DNA of 59,620 nt from contig CAMNSZ010000016.1 in the NCBI GenBank assembly GCA_946557105.1, positions 1-59,620 on the forward strand. Reading direction: 5' to 3'. The notes beneath the pieces are model-generated. The model was not told the origin of the DNA, did not search any database, and saw nothing but the letters and a program-made list of their open reading frames with translations. The DNA comes from an uncultured Lachnospiraceae bacterium. Lineage in GTDB: Bacteria; Bacillota; Clostridia; Lachnospirales; Lachnospiraceae. The translations under genes and the position numbers were made by a program. Positions 42,604 to 51,076 of the stretch are shown here, one piece after another (position 1 is the stretch's first letter; each line of letters opens with the position of its first letter).

Positions 42604-43461
42604 TCATTTCTTTCTGACAGGAATCCATATCTCCGTATAATAATTTTCGTCATTTGTTCCATTTGGATACTTGTTTGGCGCATCATACATTTCAACGCAA
42701 TATCCTGCTGCAAATTCATAATCCTGCAATGCGGGAAGCCATTCGGAGAAAATTTTTGTATTTACATCTTGTAACGAATGAGGAAGGGGTCCTTTACAGG
42801 GAAAAACCGCCCATGTAAATGCAGGAATCGTCCTGACTGTCAACCCATCCGGAATATCTACGGACGGATTATAAATATCGGCAAGCATATATTCAAATTT
42901 TTCGTTCCCCATCTGCGGATCAATGTTGATTCCGAACATCCCGCAGACATATTCACCCTTTCCGGAAGAATAATGCTCCTGCCAAAACAACGGTATTTCC
43001 TGTTTTGCATTTTCATAGCTAAACTCCTTTGACGAGCCTAAAACAACAAATGCTTCTTTTCTGACAATTCTGTAATCCATAACATAACCACCTTTCAATG
43101 AAATTGTCAGCTTCAGCGGTGCAAAAGCCTTAATCATTGCTTTGTTCTTCCGCACTGTCAGAGGCGTGCATCCGTGAAAACGGGAAAAAGCCTTGGTAAA
43201 ACTGTCGGGAGAATCATAACCATACTTCATTGCAAGCTCCGTAACCGTAATGTCACCGGTAATCAATTCTTCCCCTGCAAGCGCCATTCTACGATTTCTT
43301 ACATATTCCGCGATAGAATATCCGCATAAAATACTAAAGCCTTTATGAAAATAAAACGGCGAAATATTTACATGGTCTGCCACTTCATACATTGTAATGT
43401 CTTCTGTGATATGACTCTCGATATAATTGACCGCTTCGCTTATTGCCTTTGCCCACTCCAT
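42604..43461 (-). CDS. AraC-family regulator with GyrI-like effector domain
   Basis: The 285-residue protein has an N-terminal AraC DNA-binding domain with two HTHs (YIESHITEDITMYEVADHVN, ELAMKYGYDSPDSFTKAFSR). A C-terminal GyrI/Rob-type effector-binding domain follows (ending AGYCVEMYDAPNKYPNGTND). Such proteins sense hydrophobic drugs or other small ligands. An AGGAGGTGG site precedes the ATG. Confidence 0.9.
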   Translation of the reverse strand: MEWAKAISEAVNYIESHITEDITMYEVADHVNISPFYFHKGFSILCGYSIAEYVRNRRMALAGEELITGDITVTELAMKYGYDSPDSFTKAFSRFHGCTPLTVRKNKAMIKAFAPLKLTISLKGGYVMDYRIVRKEAFVVLGSSKEFSYENAKQEIPLFWQEHYSSGKGEYVCGMFGINIDPQMGNEKFEYMLADIYNPSVDIPDGLTVRTIPAFTWAVFPCKGPLPHSLQDVNTKIFSEWLPALQDYEFAAGYCVEMYDAPNKYPNGTNDENYYTEIWIPVRKK

Positions 43462-43640
43462 TGCTTTCCACCTCCTGCTGTTGCTGTAATTACAGTATAG
43501 CCTTAATCATTTACATGGTCTCGACGTTACTTGCTTTCTTTTGTCGGAACATGGTAGCCTTGCTCCTCCCGTTTTCCTTTCACTTCTAAATTGTATATAA
43601 CAGCAAATTAGGAAAATAATATTTCGCTATCAACGCCTTC

Positions 43641-43668
43641 TTGACATCTTCGGACAAAATGATATAAT
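43641..43668 (+). promoter_or_regulatory. Promoter of BlaI/BlaR1 module
   Basis: A consensus TTGACA (43641-43646) and TATAAT (43663-43668) with a 16-bp spacer lie before the BlaI-type gene. I see no clear BlaI dyad, so self-repression is expected from the family rather than shown. Confidence 0.75.
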
Positions 43669-43696
43669 ATACACATAAATAAAAGGAGGTGCTTTT

Positions 43697-44089
43697 ATGG
43701 CACAGATGAATCCCAGAGAATTGGATGTATTAGACATCCTTTGGAAATCCGATGCTCCATTGACTTCTACCGATATCGTCAACAATGGACATGGTTTAAC
43801 TCAGAGCACAGTTATTGCCGTGCTTCGCAAGCTTTTAAAGGCTGATTTGGTAGAGGTAGCCGGAGTTACGCACAGCGGTAAGGTTTTGAGCCGTACCTAT
43901 CGTCCTACAGAGGCTTCACGTGACGTTCTTCTTCAGAACTTTACCGAGAGCTACGCAAGTTTCAGCAATGTAATCCCCAAATCCACTATCTGCGCCGCTA
44001 TTATGCAGACCGACGACAATCCGGCACAGGTAAAGAAGGAAATTGAGAAGCTTAAGGCAATGTTGGAAGATTTTGAAAAGGGGTTATAA
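43697..44089 (+). CDS. BlaI/MecI/CopY-family repressor
   Basis: The 130-residue winged-helix protein (LDVLDILWKSDAPLTSTDIV, TQSTVIAVLRKLLKADLVEV) is followed by a dimerising helical C-terminus. It starts after a perfect AAAGGAGGT. In this family the repressor is cleaved when its BlaR1-type partner senses a signal; the partner is encoded 25 bp downstream. No beta-lactamase gene is present. Confidence 0.88.
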   Translation: MAQMNPRELDVLDILWKSDAPLTSTDIVNNGHGLTQSTVIAVLRKLLKADLVEVAGVTHSGKVLSRTYRPTEASRDVLLQNFTESYASFSNVIPKSTICAAIMQTDDNPAQVKKEIEKLKAMLEDFEKGL

Positions 44090-44113
44090 TTAAATTGTGC
44101 AAAAGGGGATTTT

Positions 44114-45352
44114 ATGTTTTACTATTCTTTTTCTACTATTTTGATGACTGTGCTTACCAGCAATTTATTAATTATATTAATTAGCCTTTGTTTTAAAAGC
44201 AACAGGCTGATGGTATCCTTAGGCTACAAGCTATTGGCCGTTTTTGCCGGTTTCACATTATTACGTCTTATATTCCCTTTTGAATTTCCTTTTTCAATTA
44301 ATTTTATCCTGCCCCGTCAGATTTCCAGATTTATATCCTTTATCCGCCACCCCTTTTACCAAATAGGCGGTCTGGATATTTCTATCTGGCTAATTTTCGA
44401 GGTTATTTGGGCAGTCGGCGTACTAATCGGACTGCGCTACCATATCAAGAGACATCTTTGGCTGCGAAAGGCAATCCGCACTGCCGGCATTGATGTCACG
44501 GATTTAGAACCGTACGCCGGACTTCTCAAAAGGACATGCCCTAACCAAAGAAAAATATCGGCATTCCGCATAATAGAGCTTCCCTGCATTACGGTACCGA
44601 TGTACTACAGCTTTCGGACTCACTATATTTTGCTTCCGAAGGACACAACACTGTCCGATAGGGAAATGTATTTTGCTTTCAGTCATGAGCTTTCTCATTA
44701 CTCCCATCGGGATCTATGGATAAAAAACATTATACTTTTACTCTCCATACTATATTGGTGGAATCCCTTTTGTCTGCTCTTAAGAAAATCCACCGACATT
44801 ATTTTAGAAATGCGCGTGGACTTTTCACTGACCCGCTCCAACGACAGACTGACAATCGAATATTTACGGTGTCTGATTCACATGGCGGAGCTTTCGGCAC
44901 TGTCTCAGGAAATCCCCAGTCACTTATCCGTCTCCTTTTTTAAGGAGTCGGAGGGAAATCTGGAAAAGCGCTTTCACATGATGTGTAACAGGAAAAAGGC
45001 TTCCCGTCATTGTATAAATATATTGCTGACCGGACTTATTCTTACCGTTTACGTTATTTCTTACATATTCATATTTGAGGCCTCCTATACGCCGGAAAAT
45101 GCAGACGCAACCTTTTTGACTACAGACAATACTTATGCCGTTATTTCCGAAAATGACACATATGATATATACTTCAATGATATCTTTGTAGAAAATGTGG
45201 ATAATCTGGAATTTTATCCGGACTCCATTCACATATATAATGTAAATGAAAAGGAGAATTTAAATGAAAAAACCAAATTACCTGAAAAAAGCAGCAATGT
45301 TCATAGGGGGATGTTGCCTTGCCTTATCAATTATGCTTTCCCCCGAGGTTAG
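44114..45352 (+). CDS. BlaR1-like M56-family membrane peptidase
   Basis: The 412-residue protein has several N-terminal membrane helices and the zinc-protease motif HELSH in FAFSHELSHYSHRDLWIKN near residue 195, with a downstream glutamate helix. Another helix lies near 300, then a short extracytoplasmic tail. It lacks the penicillin-binding sensor domain of true BlaR1. It should control the adjacent repressor. Its last 89 bases overlap the small secreted-protein gene at 45264. Confidence 0.85.
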   Translation: MFYYSFSTILMTVLTSNLLIILISLCFKSNRLMVSLGYKLLAVFAGFTLLRLIFPFEFPFSINFILPRQISRFISFIRHPFYQIGGLDISIWLIFEVIWAVGVLIGLRYHIKRHLWLRKAIRTAGIDVTDLEPYAGLLKRTCPNQRKISAFRIIELPCITVPMYYSFRTHYILLPKDTTLSDREMYFAFSHELSHYSHRDLWIKNIILLLSILYWWNPFCLLLRKSTDIILEMRVDFSLTRSNDRLTIEYLRCLIHMAELSALSQEIPSHLSVSFFKESEGNLEKRFHMMCNRKKASRHCINILLTGLILTVYVISYIFIFEASYTPENADATFLTTDNTYAVISENDTYDIYFNDIFVENVDNLEFYPDSIHIYNVNEKENLNEKTKLPEKSSNVHRGMLPCLINYAFPRG

Positions 45353-45521
45353 CATTACCTCACATGCGGCAACCTCCTCCGACTCTACTGTCCAGCCATA
45401 CTCAGACGTAATCAAATATGCGTACAAGGTTGAAAACGGCAAGCTTTATAAGCGTCTTTACAATACCTCTACCCGTGTTTGGATTGGTCCATGGATTTAT
45501 GTATGTGAATATCCGGGCTGA
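45264..45521 (+). CDS. Small secreted protein (YKVENGKLYKRLYN type)
   Basis: The 85-residue product has a signal peptide with an apparent cleavage after SHAA near residue 36. The short mature part contains YAYKVENGKLYKRLYN and WIGPWIYVCEYPG. Its ribosome site AAGGAGA lies inside the upstream peptidase gene, and the coding sequences overlap by 89 bases in different frames, so translation is probably coupled. Role unknown; its position suggests it is controlled by, or senses for, the BlaI/BlaR1 pair. Confidence 0.75.
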   Translation: MKKPNYLKKAAMFIGGCCLALSIMLSPEVSITSHAATSSDSTVQPYSDVIKYAYKVENGKLYKRLYNTSTRVWIGPWIYVCEYPG

Positions 45522-45544
45522 TAATTACAGAGCTGCCATTGACA

Positions 45545-45585
45545 AAAAAGGTAAATGCCATACAGTAAAGGCATTTACCTTTTTT
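45545..45585. terminator. Bidirectional terminator
   Basis: AAAAAGGTAAATGCC (45545-45559) pairs with GGCATTTACCTTTTT (45570-45584) over 15 bp with A/T-rich ends. It lies between the convergent small secreted-protein gene and argB, so it can end both transcripts. Confidence 0.9.
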
Positions 45586-45595
45586 GTTGAGCGCC

Positions 45596-46492
45596 TTAAT
45601 TCATCAATTCATGTTCTTCCGAATCCTCGATAATGGCGGTTCCGATACCCTGCTTTGTGAATATTTCCAACAGCAGACAATGCGGAATCCGACCGTCCAA
45701 AATATGCACGCGGTTTACGCCGTTCCTGATGGCAGAGGTGCAATTTCCCAGCTTTGGAAGCATTCCTCCGCCAATAAGACCGCTGTTTATAAGCTCCTCC
45801 GCCTGTGAAGCCGTCAGGCGTGATATAAAGGAAGCTTTATCGTTTATATCACGGTACAGCCCCTCGATATCCGTCAAAAATACCAGCTTATCCGCCCCCA
45901 CTGCCTTTGCAATGGCGCATGCGGCGTCGTCCGCATTAATATTATAGGTTTGAAAAGCGTCATCCAATCCGATAGGCGCTACAATAGGAAGGAAATCCTT
46001 CTCCAGAAGGTCATAGAGCACCTTGGGATTCACTTCCTTAATTTCTCCCACAAAACCGATATCCTGACCGGCGGAATATTTTTTTTCGACCTGTAAAAGT
46101 CCGCCGTCCTTGCCGCTAACGCCTATGGCGTTTACGCCCAGCTCCTGAACCATTGTCACCAGACTCTTATTCACCTTGCCGAGCACCATCTCCGCAATCT
46201 CCATAGTCTCCCCGTCCGTGACCCGCAGACCGTTTACAAATTTTGCTTCCTTGCCCACCTTACCTACCCAGCGGCTGATTTCCTTTCCTCCGCCGTGTAC
46301 AATAATGGGTTTGAAGCCCACCAGCTTAAGCAGCGTTACATCTTTGATTACATTTTTCTGAAGCTCCTCATTACTCATGGCGCTTCCGCCGTATTTAACC
46401 ACTATAATCTTGCGATTAAATTTCTGTATGTAGGGAAGCGCTTCAATCAACACCTCCGCCTTTTTTAATACTTCTTCCATATCTTTTTCCAT
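45596..46492 (-). CDS. argB: Acetylglutamate kinase
   Basis: I choose the ATG at 46492 (GGAGG six bases upstream; 298 residues). It phosphorylates N-acetylglutamate. It shows the kinase glycine-rich loop [12 protein letters not shown], a substrate region [21 protein letters not shown] and a [20 protein letters not shown] segment. It is the last gene of the minus-strand arginine operon, 88 bp after argJ. Feedback inhibition by arginine is common in cyclic pathways, but I did not check for the N-terminal regulatory helix. Confidence 0.93.
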   Translation of the reverse strand: MEKDMEEVLKKAEVLIEALPYIQKFNRKIIVVKYGGSAMSNEELQKNVIKDVTLLKLVGFKPIIVHGGGKEISRWVGKVGKEAKFVNGLRVTDGETMEIAEMVLGKVNKSLVTMVQELGVNAIGVSGKDGGLLQVEKKYSAGQDIGFVGEIKEVNPKVLYDLLEKDFLPIVAPIGLDDAFQTYNINADDAACAIAKAVGADKLVFLTDIEGLYRDINDKASFISRLTASQAEELINSGLIGGGMLPKLGNCTSAIRNGVNRVHILDGRIPHCLLLEIFTKQGIGTAIIEDSEEHELMN

Positions 46493-46580
46493 GTCAATCC
46501 TCCATACCGTACACCACCCGCCAATGCAGAGCGGATACCTTCTACATCCTTTTGCGGCCGCGTCAGCGCAGCTATGCCCT

Positions 46581-47804
46581 TTATGAGCGGTAGTCCGCAT
46601 TAATTTTTACATAATCATAGCTTAAGTCGCACCCCCAAGCAGTTGCTTCCTCACTGCCCATATGCATATCGGCCAGCACAGTCACCTCGGGAGCCGAAAG
46701 TATTGCGGTCGCCTCCTCCTCGCTGTAATCGCAGGCGACACCCTTACCGAATATTTGAATACTTCTACCCTCGCTCTCGAAGTATAAATCCACATTTTCA
46801 GGGTCAAAATTCACACCCGAATACCCCAATGCGCACAGGATTCTGCCCCAGTTGGCGTCATGCCCGAAGATAGCCGCCTTTGTCAGGGAGGAGCAAATAA
46901 CTGCCTTTGCAAGAATCCTCGCCTCCTCCTTGGACCTTGCCCCTACGACTCTGGTCTCAAACAAGGCCGTCGCGCCCTCGCCGTCGCCCGCCATTTTTCT
47001 TGCCAGATAAGTGGTCACAAAATGCAGTGCCTCGCAAAATGCAGTGTACTCTTCACCCTCGGCAGTGATTTCTTCATTTCCCGCAAGAGCGTTTGCCAGC
47101 ACAAGCAGCGTGTCGTTGGTGGATGTGTCTCCATCCACGGAAATCATATTGAAGGAATCCACTACATCCGCACTGACTGCCTTTTGCAGCATTTCTTTGG
47201 AAATATTTACGTCCGTAGTCACAAAGCCCAGCATGGTACACATATTAGGATGAATCATTCCTGAACCCTTGCACATACCTCCCAGAGTGACGGTCCTTCC
47301 GCCAATCTCCACCTCCACAGCAATCTGCTTATGTATCGTATCCGTAGTCATAATCGCCTTTGCGGCGTCAAGCCCCGCTTCAAGGGTATCTTTCTTTGCC
47401 TTTGCAAGCTTCTCTATTCCTGCGCAAATCCTGTCCAGCGGAAGCTGCATACCGATGACGCCGGTGGACGCCACAAGTACTGCCCTTTCCGGAATATTCA
47501 AAAGCCCTGCGGCGCATTTTGCTTCCTCCCGACAGACTAAAAGCCCCTGCCGCCCCGTACAGGCATTAGCTATACCCGAGTTTACCACCACTGCCTGCAC
47601 AAAGGGAGCCGTCTCCACCAGCTCCTTATCCCAAAGCACCGGCGCTGCCTTTACCACATTGGTGGTAAAGGTTCCCGCTGCCTTACAGGGTACGGTACTG
47701 TAAACCATAGCCATATCCATTCGGTTCTTATATTTAATTGCAGCCTCCACGCCTGCCGCCTCAAAGCCCTTTGCCGCGGTAACACCGCCCTCTATTTGTT
47801 TCAT
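46581..47804 (-). CDS. argJ: Bifunctional ornithine acetyltransferase / N-acetylglutamate synthase
   Basis: The 407-residue protein transfers the acetyl group from N-acetylornithine to glutamate, closing the acetyl cycle; many members also make N-acetylglutamate from acetyl-CoA. The self-cleavage site is in [16 protein letters not shown] near residue 186, with Thr as nucleophile of the beta chain and Cys where many homologs have Ala. GGAGG precedes the ATG. It lies between a GNAT gene and argB. Confidence 0.93.
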   Translation of the reverse strand: MKQIEGGVTAAKGFEAAGVEAAIKYKNRMDMAMVYSTVPCKAAGTFTTNVVKAAPVLWDKELVETAPFVQAVVVNSGIANACTGRQGLLVCREEAKCAAGLLNIPERAVLVASTGVIGMQLPLDRICAGIEKLAKAKKDTLEAGLDAAKAIMTTDTIHKQIAVEVEIGGRTVTLGGMCKGSGMIHPNMCTMLGFVTTDVNISKEMLQKAVSADVVDSFNMISVDGDTSTNDTLLVLANALAGNEEITAEGEEYTAFCEALHFVTTYLARKMAGDGEGATALFETRVVGARSKEEARILAKAVICSSLTKAAIFGHDANWGRILCALGYSGVNFDPENVDLYFESEGRSIQIFGKGVACDYSEEEATAILSAPEVTVLADMHMGSEEATAWGCDLSYDYVKINADYRS

Positions 47805-47874
47805 ATTTCCCTCCGTTTTGCGCCGTTTTCACGGCTTTTGTCATAAAATTTCCCGTTTTGTCTGACGGACGCCT

Positions 47875-48339
47875 TTATTTATTAAATGCAGTGATATTTT
47901 CCTCATTTAACGTAAAATCATAATAGTTTAAATCCTCTCTTTTTGTCCAGCCTATACATTTCCAGAAGGAATTACCAATATCGTTTTGGGTAAAGGCAAT
48001 CAAGCTGACCTTATTTATCTCCTCAGCCTTAAGCGCATTCATACAATGCACCACCATAGCCTTTCCAATCCCCATACGCCTGTAATCCTCTCTCACGCAT
48101 ACATGATATAAGCAGCCCCGCCTGCCGTCATGCCCGCACAGGATACCCCCTACAATCACGCCCTCCTCATTCACTGCCACCACACTGGAGGTAGGATTTC
48201 TCTTTAAAAAACGTTCCACCCCTGCCTTAGAATCGTCAATACTGCGGATACCGAAACCATGTATTGTCATCCAAAGAGCGCGAAGCCCTTCATAGTCTTC
48301 GGCCGTCATAATTCTTATCGTATATCGCTTACTTTGCAT
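47875..48339 (-). CDS. GNAT-family N-acetyltransferase
   Basis: The 154-residue protein (ATG at 48339; a GTG nine bases earlier is possible) has the acetyl-CoA motif VREDYRRMGIGKAMVVHCMN near residue 85 and a conserved FTQNDIGNSFWKCIGW end. It is embedded in the arginine operon between ybaK and argJ. N-acetylglutamate synthase activity is conceivable from context, but the sequence is a generic GNAT. Confidence 0.8.
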   Translation of the reverse strand: MQSKRYTIRIMTAEDYEGLRALWMTIHGFGIRSIDDSKAGVERFLKRNPTSSVVAVNEEGVIVGGILCGHDGRRGCLYHVCVREDYRRMGIGKAMVVHCMNALKAEEINKVSLIAFTQNDIGNSFWKCIGWTKREDLNYYDFTLNEENITAFNK

Positions 48340-48367
48340 AGTAACCACCGTTTCCTCATCTCAATCC

Positions 48368-48967
48368 TTATTTCTTCGCAGGCGAAACGCATGAAGCTTC
48401 CCAAGGCAAATCCACTTCCAAATAATCATGATCTACATAGGGAAGAAATTTTTCCAGCACATCCTTCATAGGCAGTTTCAGGCTTGTGGTGTTGACACAG
48501 GGATGGCACCCCAAATATTGCTGCCGCAGAACATCTCCGTCAATCACAAGGCGCACCTGCTTATCCTTGTCGTTGATAAGCCCCATAACGCTGACGCTTC
48601 CCGGTTCGATATCCAAAAATCTTCGCATATATTCCTCGGGGGCGAAGCTAAGCCTCGGACTGTTTATCTGACGACAGAATTCCTTTGTGACAAAACGCTT
48701 TTCCCCCGGCATCATCAACAGGTAAAATTTTGTCCTTTGAGTGTTGCACAGAAATAAATTTTTGCACAAAGCAATCCCCAACAGCTTATCCAGCTGACTA
48801 CATCCCTCAATGGTGTAAATCGCTTCATGATCCATTCTGGTATATGGAACGGAAAGCTTATCCAGCACGTCATAAACCGCCATTTCCTTGGGAAGTCTTC
48901 CCTCGCCGGAGGGCCTGCCGCTATATACCGTCTTATCCGTAATAAGTTCCTCTTCTACGGGAAGCAT
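48368..48967 (-). CDS. YbaK/ProX-type aminoacyl-tRNA deacylase
   Basis: The 199-residue protein matches the YbaK/prolyl-tRNA editing family (VYDVLDKLSVPYTRMDHEAI, LFLCNTQRTKFYLLMMPGEK, SVMGLINDKDKQVRLVID). Members hydrolyse mischarged alanyl- or cysteinyl-tRNA(Pro). It overlaps the end of argC by 13 bases, implying translational coupling, and lies 28 bp before the GNAT gene. A role in arginine metabolism is not expected; it may simply be co-expressed. Confidence 0.85.
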   Translation of the reverse strand: MLPVEEELITDKTVYSGRPSGEGRLPKEMAVYDVLDKLSVPYTRMDHEAIYTIEGCSQLDKLLGIALCKNLFLCNTQRTKFYLLMMPGEKRFVTKEFCRQINSPRLSFAPEEYMRRFLDIEPGSVSVMGLINDKDKQVRLVIDGDVLRQQYLGCHPCVNTTSLKLPMKDVLEKFLPYVDHDYLEVDLPWEASCVSPAKK

Positions 48968-50013
48968 GGAATCAGCTCCAATCCTTCGCTCTCCTTTAAG
49001 CCAAAAAGAAGATTCATATTCTGTACCGCCTGACCTGCCGCGCCCTTCACCAGATTGTCCAATGCCCCCAGCATAATAATACGTCCGGTTCGCTCGTCAA
49101 TCACAAAATTAATATCCACATAGTTGCTGCCCTCAACCCACTTTGTCTCAGGATAAACCCCCTTTTCCAAAACCCGGATAAACTTTTCTTTTTCGTAATA
49201 CTTATCGTAAACCGCCTTGATTTCCTCATAGGAAGGCAGACTGCCGTCATTCTTTCTCTTAAGAGACGCATACTCCGTCACCAGTATTCCTCTGTTCATG
49301 GGAACCAGATGGGGAGTAAAATTAATTGTCACGCTGCAGCCTCCCGCATAACCCAGCTGCTCCTCGATTTCAGGAGTATGACGATGACTTGCAACGCCGT
49401 ATGCCTTGATATTTTCATTGACCTCACAGTATAAATTAGGGAGCTTTGCCCCTCTCCCCGCGCCCGAGGTACCCGACTTGGCATCCACAATCAGAGTGTT
49501 CACATCAATAAGGCCCTCCTTTACAAGGGGATATGCCGTTAAGATAGAGCAGGTCGTATAACAGCCGGGATTCGCTACCAGACGGGTCTTATCTGTAATC
49601 CTGTCTCGATTAATCTCACAAAGCCCGTAAACCGCCTCTGCAATAAATTCAGGCGATTTATGCTCTATACCGTACCACCTCTCATAAACTGCAACATCCT
49701 TAATGCGGTAATCGGCGGACAAATCCACGAGCTTTACCTTTGTAAGAAGCTCCTCGTCCAGAAGCCCCGCCAAAAATCCCTGAGGGGTAGCTGTAAAAAT
49801 CACATCCACCTGTTTTGCAAGCTCCTTCAGATTGTCATCCCTACAAATATCCTCTGTAATCTGAAACATATTTTGATATACTTCACTGTACTTCTTGTCT
49901 ATGTAACTTTTAGAACCGTACCAGATTATCTCTGCTTCCTTATGATTATGCAGAATCCTGACAAGCTCGCCGCCGGCATAGCCGGTGGCCCCTATAATAC
50001 CAACCTTAATCAT
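48955..50013 (-). CDS. argC: N-acetyl-gamma-glutamyl-phosphate reductase
   Basis: The 352-residue enzyme makes N-acetylglutamate semialdehyde. It has the NADP-binding start VGIIGATGYAGGELVRIL, the catalytic cysteine in VANPGCYTTCSILTAYPL near residue 150 and GTSGAGRGAKLPNLYCEVNE. It is the first gene of the operon argC-ybaK-GNAT-argJ-argB and lies downstream of ArgR-type boxes at 50116-50171. Confidence 0.95.
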   Translation of the reverse strand: MIKVGIIGATGYAGGELVRILHNHKEAEIIWYGSKSYIDKKYSEVYQNMFQITEDICRDDNLKELAKQVDVIFTATPQGFLAGLLDEELLTKVKLVDLSADYRIKDVAVYERWYGIEHKSPEFIAEAVYGLCEINRDRITDKTRLVANPGCYTTCSILTAYPLVKEGLIDVNTLIVDAKSGTSGAGRGAKLPNLYCEVNENIKAYGVASHRHTPEIEEQLGYAGGCSVTINFTPHLVPMNRGILVTEYASLKRKNDGSLPSYEEIKAVYDKYYEKEKFIRVLEKGVYPETKWVEGSNYVDINFVIDERTGRIIMLGALDNLVKGAAGQAVQNMNLLFGLKESEGLELIPCFP

Positions 50014-50115
50014 GGCAATTTCTCCTTATTGAAAACTGTATCTTTTGTAATCATACCACTTTTTATATAAATGTCCACTACTTTTTTTATTTTTATGCAT
50101 TTAATCAAAAATAAA

Positions 50116-50171
50116 TGTATTTATATTCATGTATTATTGAATATTCATAGAAATTATTGAATATTTATTCC
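50116..50171 (-). promoter_or_regulatory. ArgR-type operator sites upstream of argC
   Basis: TGTATTTATATTCA (50116-50129) fits TGnATwwwwATnCA exactly, and TGAATATTTATTCC (50158-50171) fits with one mismatch. A palindromic TGAATATTCA lies between them. Repression by arginine-bound ArgR is the expected control. The rest of the 364-bp gap to 50378 is AT-rich. Confidence 0.65.
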
Positions 50172-50255
50172 TAACCACTGCATATTGTACGTTATGACGT
50201 TTAAAGTATGGCGTTTTTCTTGGATAATCCTTACATTTTTATTTGCTTAAGAAAA

Positions 50256-50286
50256 TTGTAAGATTTATACTGGTTTTTTTGTAAGA
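50256..50286 (+). promoter_or_regulatory. Direct repeats upstream of a response-regulator operon
   Basis: TTGTAAGA occurs at 50256-50263 and again at 50279-50286, 23 bp apart and close to a TATAG-type -10. Tandem repeats about two helical turns apart are typical of OmpR-type binding, so autoregulation by the adjacent regulator is possible. Confidence 0.4.
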
Positions 50287-50377
50287 ATAATCTGTTATAG
50301 TATAGATAGGTATTTGTTCACATCTGTTTGGCAATGCCAAATAATATTATATTTCCGGCCAGAAAGGTTTTATACTT

Positions 50378-51076
50378 ATGGAAAAAGAATGTATTCTAAT
50401 AGTGGATGACGATAAGGATATTGTCGCAACCTTGAAAATTCAGCTTGAAAAAGAAAATTATCAGGTTCTATGCGCCTACAACGGTAAGGAGGCGCTAAGG
50501 CAGCTGGAGCAGTCTCAGGTTCATCTGATTTTGTTGGATATCATGATGCCACAGATGGATGGGTTTTCCGCCATTATGAAAATCCGTGAGAGACAAAATA
50601 TTCCTATCTTGGTCATGTCGGCCAAATCCGAAGAATCCGACAAAATACTTGGGCTGTCCATCGGAGCGGACGATTACATAACTAAGCCCTTCCATTACAA
50701 GGAGGTTTTGGCACGTATCCAAAGTCAGCTGCGAAGATATATGAGGCTGGGCGGAATTCATACCGCATCCGATGAAATCAGAGTCGGACGGCTCTGCTAT
50801 AATTTTGCAGCTCACACTCTCACCGCAGACGGCGAGCCGGTAAAGCTGACCTCCATAGAGACTAAAATTTTAGAACTGTTGATGCGTCATCCCGGCCGTA
50901 TTTTCTCCACGGAGGAAATATACTCCAACGTATGGGGAGAGCCTCTCGCCTACAACAGTGAAAACACCGTGATGGTGCATATCAGAAGAATCCGTGAAAA
51001 AATAGAGATAACTCCGGGAGAACCGGAATACTTAAAGGTGGTGTGGGGCATTGGATACAAAATTGAAAAAAGGTAA
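50378..51076 (+). CDS. OmpR/PhoB-family response regulator (VanR-like)
   Basis: The 232-residue regulator has a receiver domain (ILIVDDDKDIVATLKI, LILLDIMMPQMDGFSAIM with the phospho-Asp, KPFHYKEVLARI) and a winged helix (LTSIETKILELLMRHPGRIF, NTVMVHIRRIREKIEITPGE). Its end overlaps the kinase gene by 26 bases. The operon continues with two membrane proteins. Confidence 0.92.
   Translation: MEKECILIVDDDKDIVATLKIQLEKENYQVLCAYNGKEALRQLEQSQVHLILLDIMMPQMDGFSAIMKIRERQNIPILVMSAKSEESDKILGLSIGADDYITKPFHYKEVLARIQSQLRRYMRLGGIHTASDEIRVGRLCYNFAAHTLTADGEPVKLTSIETKILELLMRHPGRIFSTEEIYSNVWGEPLAYNSENTVMVHIRRIREKIEITPGEPEYLKVVWGIGYKIEKR

Noticed and set aside
48339..50013. Arginine attenuator leader within the argC operon
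   Set aside because: No leader peptide with arginine codons or competing stems was seen; ArgR-type boxes explain control better.
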